A stretch of 64,000 nucleotides of DNA from Deltaproteobacteria bacterium (GTDB taxonomy: Bacteria > JADJOY01), in the NCBI GenBank assembly GCA_016713535.1, contig JADJOY010000025.1:117043-181042 (forward strand), written 5' to 3'. Made by a program: the position numbers and the translations under genes. Below the pieces are notes generated by a model. The model was not told where the DNA came from and did no database searches. It saw only the letters and a program-made list of their open reading frames with translations. Position 1 is the first letter of the stretch. Each line of letters starts with the position of its first letter. Of this stretch, positions 47,072 through 55,269 are shown piece after piece.

Positions 47072-48577
47072 CTACTCGCTCGCCTCGAAGGCGCCGCTGT
47101 CGCACGCGCTCGCCGGGCGCGCGACGCCGCGCTGATCGATCGGCAGGCAGTTCGCGGCGCGGCCCGCGCCCGCCGCGGCGCTCGCCGACGGAATCGCCTG
47201 TGTCTGCGTGGGGCCGCCGTTCGACGCCAACCCGGCCAGCTCGAGGGCCGCGCCGCTCACGTTCACGCGGTCGTCGCCCTCGGTGAGCCCACAGGTGTCG
47301 CCCGGGCTCTCGACGTTGCCGCCGAGCGACGCCCCCGCGAGCCCGCTGCAGCTCGCTGCGAGGACGCTGTTGGCGATCGAGGACGAGCCCACACCGACCG
47401 CGACCTCGGCTCCGCCGGCGTTCGCCGACACCGTCGCGTGCGCGAGCGCGACCCCCGCGTTCGCCACCAGCGCTCCTCCGCTCGCGGCGCCCACCGCACC
47501 GCTGGGCTCACCACCCGCGCCGCCCGCGGCGCCGTTCTCCGTCACCGTCGAGTTGGTGATCGTTGCCGCCACGTCCGTCACGAGCGCACCACCCGTGCTC
47601 GCCCCTCCCACCGCCCCGGGTACGTAGTTCGGCACGGGGAGCCCGGCCCCGCCGACGCCGCCGACCGCCACGTTGCCCGCGAGCGTCGAGCGCTCGATGG
47701 CGAGCGCCGCCGTCGCCGTCGCGCGCACGCCGCCGCCCACCGCGCCCCCCCCGCCGGACTGCAGGTAGTAACCCGGGAACGCGGCCGGGCTGGCGTTGCG
47801 GCCCGCGCCGCCGCGGGCCGTGTTGCCCGCGACGCTGCTGTCCGTGATGGTGACCGCGCCGCTCGCGAACACACCACCGCCGCGTCCCTGCCCGCCCGGG
47901 AACGTGTAGCAGCTCAAGCTCAGGCAGGTGACGCCGCCCGGCCCACCTTCGGCGAGGTTGCCGGTGACCTCGCTGCCGAACAGCGCGAGCGTTCCCGAGC
48001 TCCAGATCCCGCCGCCTTCGGCGTGGTTGCCGGTGGCGCTGAAGAACGTCGCCTCGCCGGTGTGGAGCGCGTTGTCGCGGACCGCGGCGCGGGTGAGCGT
48101 GAGCGTGCCCGCGTTCTGCACCCCGCCGCCGGTCACCAGCACGCCCACGCCGCCGATCTGCGAGCCGCCACGGACCGTGAGGTCGATGAGCGAGGCGGTC
48201 ACGCCGCCCGCCACGTCGATCACCCGATCGGCGATCGACGACGCCTCGACGATCGTCACGTCCACGCCCGCGCCGACCAGGCTCACGTCCTGGAGCAGAT
48301 CGAGATCCCCGGTGTCGTCGGTCGTCCCCGCCAGCGTGAGCGCGACCGTGCCCGCCGGGAGCGAGATCACGTCCGCGCCCGCCTGGCCGGCGATGCAGGT
48401 GTCGACGGCGGCGTTGGTGTTGGCCGCGATCAGCGCCTCGCGCAGCGTGCAGGTGCCGTTCGCGGGGGTCGAGCCGTTCTCGTCGAGGAGGCTGTCGACC
48501 AGGATCGTCGTGTCGCAGCAGGCGGCGCCGACGAGCGCGAGGGCGAGGAGAGCGAAGCCAGCGCCGCGGACGAGCAT
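47072..48577 (-). CDS. CSLREA / right-handed beta-helix lipoprotein, copy B
   Basis: This 501-aa protein starts at ATG 48577 after GGGAGG. The leader (LVRGAGFALLALALVGAACC) ends in a lipobox-like AAC. NGTCTLREALIAANTNAAVD is the CSLREA domain. The rest is a right-handed beta helix of Gly/Asn-rich turns (DLTVRGGSQIGGVGVLVTGG, GGGIWSSGTLALFGSEVTGN), closed by QRGVARPASACDSGAFEASE, the C-terminal signature of choice-of-anchor-Q beta-helix proteins. A near-identical copy of equal length is at 52970-54475. It is the last gene of the minus-strand block with the radical SAM enzyme, 96 bp after the Cys-rich protein. Surface-exposed role inferred. Confidence 0.88.
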   Translation of the reverse strand: MLVRGAGFALLALALVGAACCDTTILVDSLLDENGSTPANGTCTLREALIAANTNAAVDTCIAGQAGADVISLPAGTVALTLAGTTDDTGDLDLLQDVSLVGAGVDVTIVEASSIADRVIDVAGGVTASLIDLTVRGGSQIGGVGVLVTGGGVQNAGTLTLTRAAVRDNALHTGEATFFSATGNHAEGGGIWSSGTLALFGSEVTGNLAEGGPGGVTCLSLSCYTFPGGQGRGGGVFASGAVTITDSSVAGNTARGGAGRNASPAAFPGYYLQSGGGGAVGGGVRATATAALAIERSTLAGNVAVGGVGGAGLPVPNYVPGAVGGASTGGALVTDVAATITNSTVTENGAAGGAGGEPSGAVGAASGGALVANAGVALAHATVSANAGGAEVAVGVGSSSIANSVLAASCSGLAGASLGGNVESPGDTCGLTEGDDRVNVSGAALELAGLASNGGPTQTQAIPSASAAAGAGRAANCLPIDQRGVARPASACDSGAFEASE

Positions 48578-48673
48578 GCTGCCTCCCTGCCGCGCACCGA
48601 TCGCGCGACCGAAGCCCCCATCATCCACACCGCGCCGTCGCGGCGCCACCGCCGCGTCGTCCGTCGCGCGGGG

Positions 48674-51265
48674 TCACGGCAGCGTGAAGGCTCCGTCGGG
48701 GTCGCTCCCCGAGCTCGCGAACGGGATGAAGGGGGGGTTGATCGCCTCCACGAACGCGGCGCCGGCGGCGGCGCCCGCGGGCCGCGTGAAGCTGAACTGC
48801 GTCGCGCCGGCCAGCGCGAGCGGGATGACGGCGACTCCCCCGGGACCGAGCCCGCCGAAGTTCTCGACCTGCCCGCTCACGTTGCCGGTGGCGAAGAAGT
48901 TGATGACCGTGAGCGAGCTGAAGCCCGCGCCCGTGACGGTGATCGTGCTCCCGGCGATCCCCACCGAGGTCATGCCGACCGCGGCACCCAGCGGCGCCGA
49001 CACCGCGTTCGACGCGCGGTAGGCGCCGGTGGCGTTGATCACCTGCAACGACCCCGGCCCTGTCGGACAGCTCGGCGGGATGCGCAGATCCACGGTGCTC
49101 GCCGTCCATGCGTCGGGCGTCAACGGGCCGCAGTTGCCGGACGCGCTGAACACGTTCACGAGCGGCGTGTCGAAGCCCTCGCCGTCGAGCCGGTAGGTCG
49201 TGGCTCCATCATTGGCGAGGACCCGCTCGACGTTCGCCAGCCCGATCGACGGCTGCCAGCTCGTCGCGGAGATCGCCGTGCCGCCCACCGCGAGCACGCT
49301 CGGCGCGCCATGCGCGGGATCCCCGATCAGCGGGATGCCGACCACGTTGCTGGCGCGGTAGCCGAGGTCGGTCTGCACCAGCATGAGACCGACGAACCCC
49401 TGTCCGAGCAGGTACCCGTGGGGCGCCTCCCACGGGCACGGAAGCTGACCGCTCCAGGTCGTGAAGGTCGTCGCGGAGGGCGCGATCCCGGCGGCCACGA
49501 CGTCTTTCGGCCCCTGCGCCGTGGCGACGAACGCCTTGAGCACCGAGCCCGGCGTGATGCCGGTGCCGGTCAGCGCGACGGGCCCGCACAAGCGCTGCAT
49601 CGCGGGCGGTGCGGGCGGGTCCAGCGCGACGTCGCAGCGGCTCGTGAAAGTGATCGCCGGAACCACCGGCTCACGCCCGTCCCCGGGCACGGCGGGCGCC
49701 TCCAGGATCTCGCCCGCCGCGGCGGTGGTGAGGGTGATCGCGGCGCCGCTCTCCGACAGCCAGGCGCTGGTGCGGCCGTCGAGGGCCTTCGACGAGGCGA
49801 TCGAGGCGCCGCTCGCGAGCCGCACCGCGCCGAACACCGCCACCTCCTCGGACGCCTTCACGTCGAGCGCACCGGTCGCGACGATCGCGACGTCGTCGGG
49901 CACGTGGAAGCACGTGAAGCGGAAGCTGCCGGAGAAAGGCGTGCCGGCCGGCCACGCGCGCGTGCCGTCGCCGTCGTCGTCGCGAAGCTCCGGGTCGTTC
50001 CAGCACGAGCCGTCGCCGTTGGTGTCCGCCTCGAGGACGGCGTCGCCGTCGCAGTCGCGCAGGAACGGGCCCACCGGGCTGGTGACGGTCACCGGCTGAC
50101 CGGTGACGAACGTGGCCGCCGGCGCGAACACCGCGTCGGTCGCGTCGATCGCGGTGGCGGCCCGGCCCTCACCGGCGGACGCCGCCACTAGCGCGACGGC
50201 TCCCACGATCACCGAGACCCGATAGAGCCAGCGCAGCGCGCGGTTGAGGGTCGTCCGCGTCACGCGGGGTGCGGTGGGGTCGAGGGCGCCTGCCAGGTCG
50301 AGGGCGCAGGTGTCGGACGCCGCGCACTCGGCGACGCTCTGGTCGTCGCGGCACAGGTCGGAGCCGCAAGCGCCGGAGGCGTCGGCGACGCACACGTCGG
50401 CGGTGCTGCACGGGCCTGAGCTGTCACTCACGCAGCGGTCGATCGGGCAGAAAGCTCCCGAGTCGCTCTCGCACGCGTCCGCGGTGCACCCGCCCGAGTC
50501 GTCCGACACGCAACCATCGCTCTCGCATTCGCCCGAACGATCCGCGATGCATTCGTCGCTGATGCAAACCTCGGACGAGTCGCTCACGCATCCATCCGCG
50601 TGGCACGAGGACGACGAGTCGGAGCCGCACGCGTCGGTCTCGCAGGCTCCCGAGTGATCGGCCTTGCACGCGTCGGCGCTGCAGCCACCGGACGAATCCG
50701 AGATGCACACACCGCTGGCGTCGCCGAGGCAGGTGTTGGTGTCGTCGGTCGAGCACGCCGGGCCGCCGTCATTCGTGCAGGCACCCGAGCTGTCGGCGAC
50801 GCAGCGGTCGCCCGCGCATCCCAGCGAGGCGTCACTGATGCAGCCGTCCGCCGCACACTCTCCCGACTTGTCCGACACACAGCCGTCGGCCTCGCAGCCG
50901 GCGGATTTGTCGGACACGCACCCGCCGCTGCGGTCGGTCGGGCATGCGTTCGTGCCGTCGTCGGAGCACGCCGGGCCACCGTCGTCGGTGCACGTCCCCG
51001 ACGAGTCGACCTCGCAGCGATCGCCGGTGCAGTCGCCCGAGGTGTCGTAGTCGCACACGTCCTGGGTCGTGCACACGCTCGGCGTGTCGCCGGTGGTGCA
51101 GCCGTCCTGGGTCGTGCACACGTCCTGCCCACACGACTGCGGCGCCGGTCCGCCGAGCCGCGTGGTGTTGACCCGCGCCAGCACCGGCACCGACGGCGCG
51201 AGCCCGAACGCGAGCCAGCCACCGGTGATCCGCGCCAGCCAGCCGAGAAACCGCCGCCTGCGCAT
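48674..51265 (-). CDS. Tat-exported protein with 41-fold C-x2-D repeat array; candidate radical-SAM-modified protein
   Basis: This 863-aa protein starts at ATG 51265, five bases after AGGAG. MRRRRFLGWLARITGGWLAF is a twin-arginine signal. Residues 45-323 contain 41 Cys. In 36 cases Asp is at +3 (C-x-x-D) and in the other five (Cys 50, 56, 65, 286, 314) at +4. Cys spacing alternates 8 and 5 (for example CVSDKSAGCEADGCVSDKSG). Residues 340-366 form a second hydrophobic, signal-like segment ending AGEGRAA. A beta-rich region follows with IPT/TIG-like domains (SVGIAGSTITVTGAGFSSL). It is 17 bp downstream of a radical SAM/SPASM gene. Cys-to-Asp thioethers are known in QhpC and in freyrasin, so this is a strong candidate substrate. 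A disulfide-stapled solenoid or metal-binding array is the alternative. No described family is recognised for the array. Confidence 0.85.
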   Translation of the reverse strand: MRRRRFLGWLARITGGWLAFGLAPSVPVLARVNTTRLGGPAPQSCGQDVCTTQDGCTTGDTPSVCTTQDVCDYDTSGDCTGDRCEVDSSGTCTDDGGPACSDDGTNACPTDRSGGCVSDKSAGCEADGCVSDKSGECAADGCISDASLGCAGDRCVADSSGACTNDGGPACSTDDTNTCLGDASGVCISDSSGGCSADACKADHSGACETDACGSDSSSSCHADGCVSDSSEVCISDECIADRSGECESDGCVSDDSGGCTADACESDSGAFCPIDRCVSDSSGPCSTADVCVADASGACGSDLCRDDQSVAECAASDTCALDLAGALDPTAPRVTRTTLNRALRWLYRVSVIVGAVALVAASAGEGRAATAIDATDAVFAPAATFVTGQPVTVTSPVGPFLRDCDGDAVLEADTNGDGSCWNDPELRDDDGDGTRAWPAGTPFSGSFRFTCFHVPDDVAIVATGALDVKASEEVAVFGAVRLASGASIASSKALDGRTSAWLSESGAAITLTTAAAGEILEAPAVPGDGREPVVPAITFTSRCDVALDPPAPPAMQRLCGPVALTGTGITPGSVLKAFVATAQGPKDVVAAGIAPSATTFTTWSGQLPCPWEAPHGYLLGQGFVGLMLVQTDLGYRASNVVGIPLIGDPAHGAPSVLAVGGTAISATSWQPSIGLANVERVLANDGATTYRLDGEGFDTPLVNVFSASGNCGPLTPDAWTASTVDLRIPPSCPTGPGSLQVINATGAYRASNAVSAPLGAAVGMTSVGIAGSTITVTGAGFSSLTVINFFATGNVSGQVENFGGLGPGGVAVIPLALAGATQFSFTRPAGAAAGAAFVEAINPPFIPFASSGSDPDGAFTLP

Positions 51266-51282
51266 GGCCGCTCCTCTCGATG

Positions 51283-52869
51283 CTAGGTCCTCGCGGCCGA
51301 ACCGAGGATCGCTTGGTCGTCGACCGCGAGCGCCGCGTTGATGCTCATCGCGCACTCGATCTGGTGACGGATCAGCCGGCAGCTCGCGCGCTCGTCGGGC
51401 CGCTCGAGGCCGCCGTGCGCGTCCACTGCGTGCTTCCAGCACCCGCCGCCGCACAGGTGGCGCGCCCAGCAGGCGCTGCAGCCAGGCCGCGCGCCGACCG
51501 TGAGCTCGGTGAAGCGGCGCCGCGGCGCCGCGGCGAGGCCGTGAGCGAGATCACCGAGCCGGTACTCGGCCATCCCGACGAAGCGGTGGCACGGATAGAA
51601 GCTGCCGTCCCGGGCGAGCGCCAGGTAGCCGCGCCCCGCGCCGCAGTGGTGGTGGAGGCGCTCCTCGACCACCCGCGTGGCGCGCACGAAGCGCACCAGG
51701 TTGGTGAAGTCGAAGATGCGGTCGGAGAGTACGGAACCGACGAGCTTTTCGGCCACGGCCTCGGTCTGGCGTTCGAGCGCGACGATCTCGTCGTCGCTCA
51801 GCCTCGCGGCGCCACAGCCACCGAGGGCGGGCTCGACGTGGACCGAGCCGAAGCCGAGCCCGAGCAGATGGTCGACGATCGCGGGGACGTCGACCGGGCC
51901 GCTCGCCACCGTGACTCGCGCCGGCACTCGCCCCGGCCGCGCGGCGATCAGGCGCCGCACTCCCGGGAGCAGCGCCGCGTAGCTGCCGCGGCCGTCCGCC
52001 GTCGCGCGGTTCGCGTCCTGCACCGGCGCGGGGCCGTCGATCGAGACCTGGCAGCCGATCCGGTTCGCCACCAGGAAGTCGACCGCCGCCGCGTCGAGCA
52101 GCGTACCGTTGGTGGAGAGCGAGAGCTGGACGCGCTTCCCGCTCGCAGCCTCGCGGTCGCGAACGTAGGCCGTGACCCGACGGATGAGCGGGAGCTCGAG
52201 GAGCGGCTCGCCGCCGAAGAAGACCAAGCCGAGGTTTCGGTGCGAGCCCGAGGCCCCGAGCAGGAAGTCGACCCCCAGCTTCGCCACCTCCCACGGCATG
52301 GCGCTCGCCCGCGAGCCGAAGAGGTGCGGAGCGCTCTCCCAGCCGGGACGCGGGTCCGCGCCGTAGCAGTAGCGGCAGCGCAGGTTGCAGCCGTGGGTGA
52401 CCATCAGCTCGAGGGTGCGGATCTGCGCCGGACGTGGCCGCGGCGCCGCGGCGCGCGCGGGAGACGGGCTCGGGCGATCGAGCACGCCCGCCTGGCGAAG
52501 CTCGGCGAGCACCGCGGCGAGGTCGCGGCGGCGATAACGGCCGGCCAGCTCGCGGAAGGCGCGAGCGTCCGGCGCGGCGAGCGCCTCCACGACGTGGTGG
52601 ACGATCGGGCTCACCTCGTAGAACGTCATCGAGGCGACGTCGAAGAGCACGTGGCGGCCGAGCCGCTCGAAGGCGTGGACCTCGGCGAGCTGCGGGCGAG
52701 CGGCGAGATCGAGAGACACGGAAACCACCGTCGACGCCGAGCGGCGTCGCGGAACCAAGATGCTCGCACCCCGAAGCGACGGTGCGAGCGCGGATGCTAC
52801 GTCGGTCTCAAGAACCGTGCCGCGGCCGCGGCCATCCGGCGGCTGGACCGACGAGCAATTTCGCGGCAC
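51283..52869 (-). CDS. Radical SAM / SPASM peptide maturase with RRE-like N-terminus
   Basis: This 528-aa enzyme carries CNLRCRYC (C161, C165, C168) in LMVTHGCNLRCRYCYGADPR, then FFGGEPLLELPLI, QLSLSTNGTLLD and GCQVSIDGPAPVQDANR. The C-terminal SPASM region is Cys-rich (HHHCGAGRGYLALARDGSFY, then PCHRF; GCSACWARHLCGGGCWKHA; SCRLIRHQIEC) and should hold two auxiliary 4Fe-4S clusters. Before the core, residues 65-130 (RLGRHVLFDVASMTFYEVSP) resemble the precursor-binding N-terminus of SCIFF/QhpD-type maturases. A GTG at 52719 would start just before this domain and may be the true start. Related enzymes form Cys thioether links in ranthipeptides or QhpC. The Cys-Asp-repeat protein directly downstream is the likely substrate. 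There is 100 bp to the upstream CSLREA gene. Confidence 0.88.
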   Translation of the reverse strand: MPRNCSSVQPPDGRGRGTVLETDVASALAPSLRGASILVPRRRSASTVVSVSLDLAARPQLAEVHAFERLGRHVLFDVASMTFYEVSPIVHHVVEALAAPDARAFRELAGRYRRRDLAAVLAELRQAGVLDRPSPSPARAAAPRPRPAQIRTLELMVTHGCNLRCRYCYGADPRPGWESAPHLFGSRASAMPWEVAKLGVDFLLGASGSHRNLGLVFFGGEPLLELPLIRRVTAYVRDREAASGKRVQLSLSTNGTLLDAAAVDFLVANRIGCQVSIDGPAPVQDANRATADGRGSYAALLPGVRRLIAARPGRVPARVTVASGPVDVPAIVDHLLGLGFGSVHVEPALGGCGAARLSDDEIVALERQTEAVAEKLVGSVLSDRIFDFTNLVRFVRATRVVEERLHHHCGAGRGYLALARDGSFYPCHRFVGMAEYRLGDLAHGLAAAPRRRFTELTVGARPGCSACWARHLCGGGCWKHAVDAHGGLERPDERASCRLIRHQIECAMSINAALAVDDQAILGSAART

Positions 52870-52969
52870 CGGCCAGCAGCTGGGCCAGGCCGGTTTCCCG
52901 CGGGGAGCGAAGCGCGAAGTGCGTCGGGGCGGGCCGGTAACGCGCGCCGGCGACGGGTCGCGCGCAGCC

Positions 52970-54475
52970 CTACTCGCTCACCTCGAACGCGCCGCTGTCG
53001 CAGCCGCTCGCCGGGCGCGCGACGCCGCGCTGATCGGTCGGCAGGCAGCTCGCGACGCGACCCGCGCCCGCCGCGGCGCTCGTCGCCGTGATCGCCTGCG
53101 TCTGTGTCGGACCGCCGTTCGAGGCGAGCGCGCCCAGCTCGAGCGCGGCGCCGCTCACGTTCGCGAGGTCGTCGCTCTCGGTGAGCCCGCAGGTGTCACC
53201 CGGACTCTCGACGTTGCCGCCCAGCGACGCCCCGGCGAGTCCGCTGCAGCTCGCCGCCAGGACGCTGTTCGCGACCGTCGAGGTGCCCGCGCCGACCGCG
53301 ACCTCGGCTCCCCCGGCGTTCGACGAGAGCGTCGTGTGCGCGAGCGCGACGCCCGCGCTCGCCGCCAGGGCCCCCCCGCTGGCGCCTCCGCTCGGCCCGT
53401 CCGGCGCGCCGCCCGCCCCGCCCGCTGCGCTGTTGCCGGTCACGGTGGAGTTGACCAGCGTGACCGGCGAGTCAGCACCGAGCGCGCCCGCCGACGCCGC
53501 GCCGCCCGCCGCACCGACGAGGTAGATCGGCGAGGTCAGACCCGCTCCGCCGATGCCGCCGACCGCGGCGTTGTCCGCCACCGTCGAGCGCTCGATCGCG
53601 AGTGCGGCCGTGGACGTCACCCGCACGCCGCCGCCCACCGCGGTCCCGCCGCCCGACTGCAAGTAGTAGCCGGGGAAGCCGCCCGGGTTTGCCGCGCGCC
53701 CCGCGCCGCCGCGAGCGGTGTTGCCGGAGACCGTGCTGCGGGTGATCGTGACCGGGCCGCTCGCGAACACTCCGCCGCCGCGCCCCTGCCCGCCGGGGAA
53801 CGTGTAGCAGCTCAGGCTCAGGCAGGTGGCGCCCCCGGGGCCGCCCTGGGCGACGTTGCCGGTGACCTCGCTGTCGACCAGCGCGAGCGTCCCCGAGCTC
53901 CAGACCCCGCCCCCCTCCGAGTGGTTGTCGATGCCGCCGTAGAGCGTCGGTTCGCCGGTATGCAGCGCGTTGTCGCGCACCGCGGCGCGGGTGAGCGTGA
54001 GGGAGCCCGCGTTCAGGACGCCGCCCCCGCGCACCAGCGCCCCGACGCCGCCGACGAGCGAGCCGCCGCGGACCGTGAGGTCGGTGAGCTGCGCGGTGAC
54101 GCCGGCCGCCACGTCGATCACCCGGTCGCCCACCGCCGACGCATCGACGATCGTCACGTCCGCGCCAGCACCCACCAGGCTCACGTCCTGGAGCAGGTCG
54201 AGGTCGCCGGTGTCGTCGGTGGCGCCCGTCAGGGTGAGCGCGATCGTGCCGGCCGGCAGCGAGATCACGTCGGCGCCGGCCTGGCCGGCGATGCACGTGT
54301 CGACCGCAGCGTTGCTGTTGGCCGCGACCAGCGCCTCGCGCAGCGTGCAGGTTCCGTTCGCGGCGCTCGAGGAGTTCTCGTCGAGGAGGCTGTCGACGTG
54401 GATGGTCGTGTCGCAGCCGGCGGCGGCGGCGAGCACCAGTCCGAGGAGAGCGAAGCGAGCGCCGCGAGCGATCAT
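52970..54475 (-). CDS. CSLREA / right-handed beta-helix lipoprotein, copy A
   Basis: This 501-aa protein (ATG 54475, AGGAGG upstream) is a close paralogue of the 47072-48577 product, with equal length and most residues the same by eye. The leader RFALLGLVLAAAAGC is a clear lipoprotein signal. NGTCTLREALVAANSNAAVD is the CSLREA domain. The beta-helix body keeps TCLSLSCYTFPGGQGRGGGV, and the end is QRGVARPASGCDSGAFEVSE. The region before the start is also shared (CCCATCATCCAC at 48611 and 54518), so the duplication included control DNA. It is first in the minus-strand block and is followed by the radical SAM gene, which suggests that the pair of beta-helix proteins belongs to the same system. 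Confidence 0.88.
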   Translation of the reverse strand: MIARGARFALLGLVLAAAAGCDTTIHVDSLLDENSSSAANGTCTLREALVAANSNAAVDTCIAGQAGADVISLPAGTIALTLTGATDDTGDLDLLQDVSLVGAGADVTIVDASAVGDRVIDVAAGVTAQLTDLTVRGGSLVGGVGALVRGGGVLNAGSLTLTRAAVRDNALHTGEPTLYGGIDNHSEGGGVWSSGTLALVDSEVTGNVAQGGPGGATCLSLSCYTFPGGQGRGGGVFASGPVTITRSTVSGNTARGGAGRAANPGGFPGYYLQSGGGTAVGGGVRVTSTAALAIERSTVADNAAVGGIGGAGLTSPIYLVGAAGGAASAGALGADSPVTLVNSTVTGNSAAGGAGGAPDGPSGGASGGALAASAGVALAHTTLSSNAGGAEVAVGAGTSTVANSVLAASCSGLAGASLGGNVESPGDTCGLTESDDLANVSGAALELGALASNGGPTQTQAITATSAAAGAGRVASCLPTDQRGVARPASGCDSGAFEVSE

Positions 54476-54661
54476 CCGGGAGCCTCCTGAGCGCGCACAC
54501 CGGGCGCGCGGACGAGGCTCCCATCATCCACGCGGCCCCGGTGCCGCGCTACTCCCGGGAAACTGTCTGCGGCGGCCGCGTTCGTCGCACGGTTGCGGCG
54601 ATCCCGGAGCGGCCTTAACGTCGGCAGGCCGCCAGCCGTGCTCGCTGCAGGTGCTCTCGTG

Positions 54662-55147
54662 ATGCGCCATCACCTCGTTCGATCGCTCCTCGTCTCGGTG
54701 GCGTGCGCCGGCCTCGTCGCCCTGAGCGCGAGTGCCGCCGGGGCCAAGAGCGCCTGCGCCCTGCTCACGGCCGACGAGATCGCCGAGGCGGTCGGCCACC
54801 CCGTGACCGTCGATCCCGACCCATCCGGCGGCGATCCGGACGCCGGCGACCACTGCGTGTGGACCAAGGACGGCTCCGTCGCGATCGAGCTCAGCCTCGA
54901 GCCGCCCACCACCGATCCCGCGCGCGCCGCGGGTGCCTACCGCGAGGTCCGCGACGACGCGTTCGGCTCCGGAGCCGCGCCGAGCGCGGTACCCGGCCTC
55001 GGCGACGAAGCGCTCTACCGCGACTTCGAGAAGGTGAAGGGTGGCGCGATCGTGGTGCGCAAAGGGCTCGTGGTGCTGGGAATCAGCGGCACACAGACGA
55101 AGGACGCAATCGTCTCCCTCGCTCGCCTCGCCGCCGGCCGCCTCTAG
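54662..55147 (+). CDS. DUF3558-like exported protein
   Basis: The 161-aa product has a signal peptide (LVRSLLVSVACAGLVALSAS) cut near AGA-KS. The mature part matches the DUF3558-type domain: SACALLTADEIAEAVGHPVT, DHCVWTKDGSVAIELSL, VPGLGDEALYRDFEKVKGGA and VVRKGLVVLGISG. There are two cysteines, probably a disulfide. Such proteins are small periplasmic or lipid-anchored factors of unknown role. It is divergent from the CSLREA copy A gene with 186 bp between, a likely shared promoter region. Confidence 0.75.
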   Translation: MRHHLVRSLLVSVACAGLVALSASAAGAKSACALLTADEIAEAVGHPVTVDPDPSGGDPDAGDHCVWTKDGSVAIELSLEPPTTDPARAAGAYREVRDDAFGSGAAPSAVPGLGDEALYRDFEKVKGGAIVVRKGLVVLGISGTQTKDAIVSLARLAAGRL

Positions 55148-55269
55148 CAAGCCCGCCACGCACGATCTCGCTCGCGCGCATGCGGGCCGGTTGCTCCACA
55201 TCGGCACACACCCGTATCGTTCACCGACCCCCAGCGCCCTCGCGGCGCCGATCGCGGAAGAAGGAGCTC

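Noticed and set aside
46856-50191. A 1111-codon plus-strand open frame.
   Set aside because: It is antisense to the CSLREA gene and to the 3' part of the Cys-Asp protein, with low-complexity Arg/Ala content and no recognisable domain.
50296-51133. Reading the Cys-Asp array as ordinary EF-hand or TSP3 calcium repeats.
   Set aside because: TSP3 repeats follow the DxDxDGxxD pattern seen at 7530-7755. Here the invariant unit is Cys-x2-Asp with fixed 8/5 spacing and no DxDxDG loops.
52760-54490. A 576-codon plus-strand frame antisense to CSLREA copy A.
   Set aside because: It mirrors the antisense frame of copy B, as expected for shadows of two similar genes; it has no start signal or domain.
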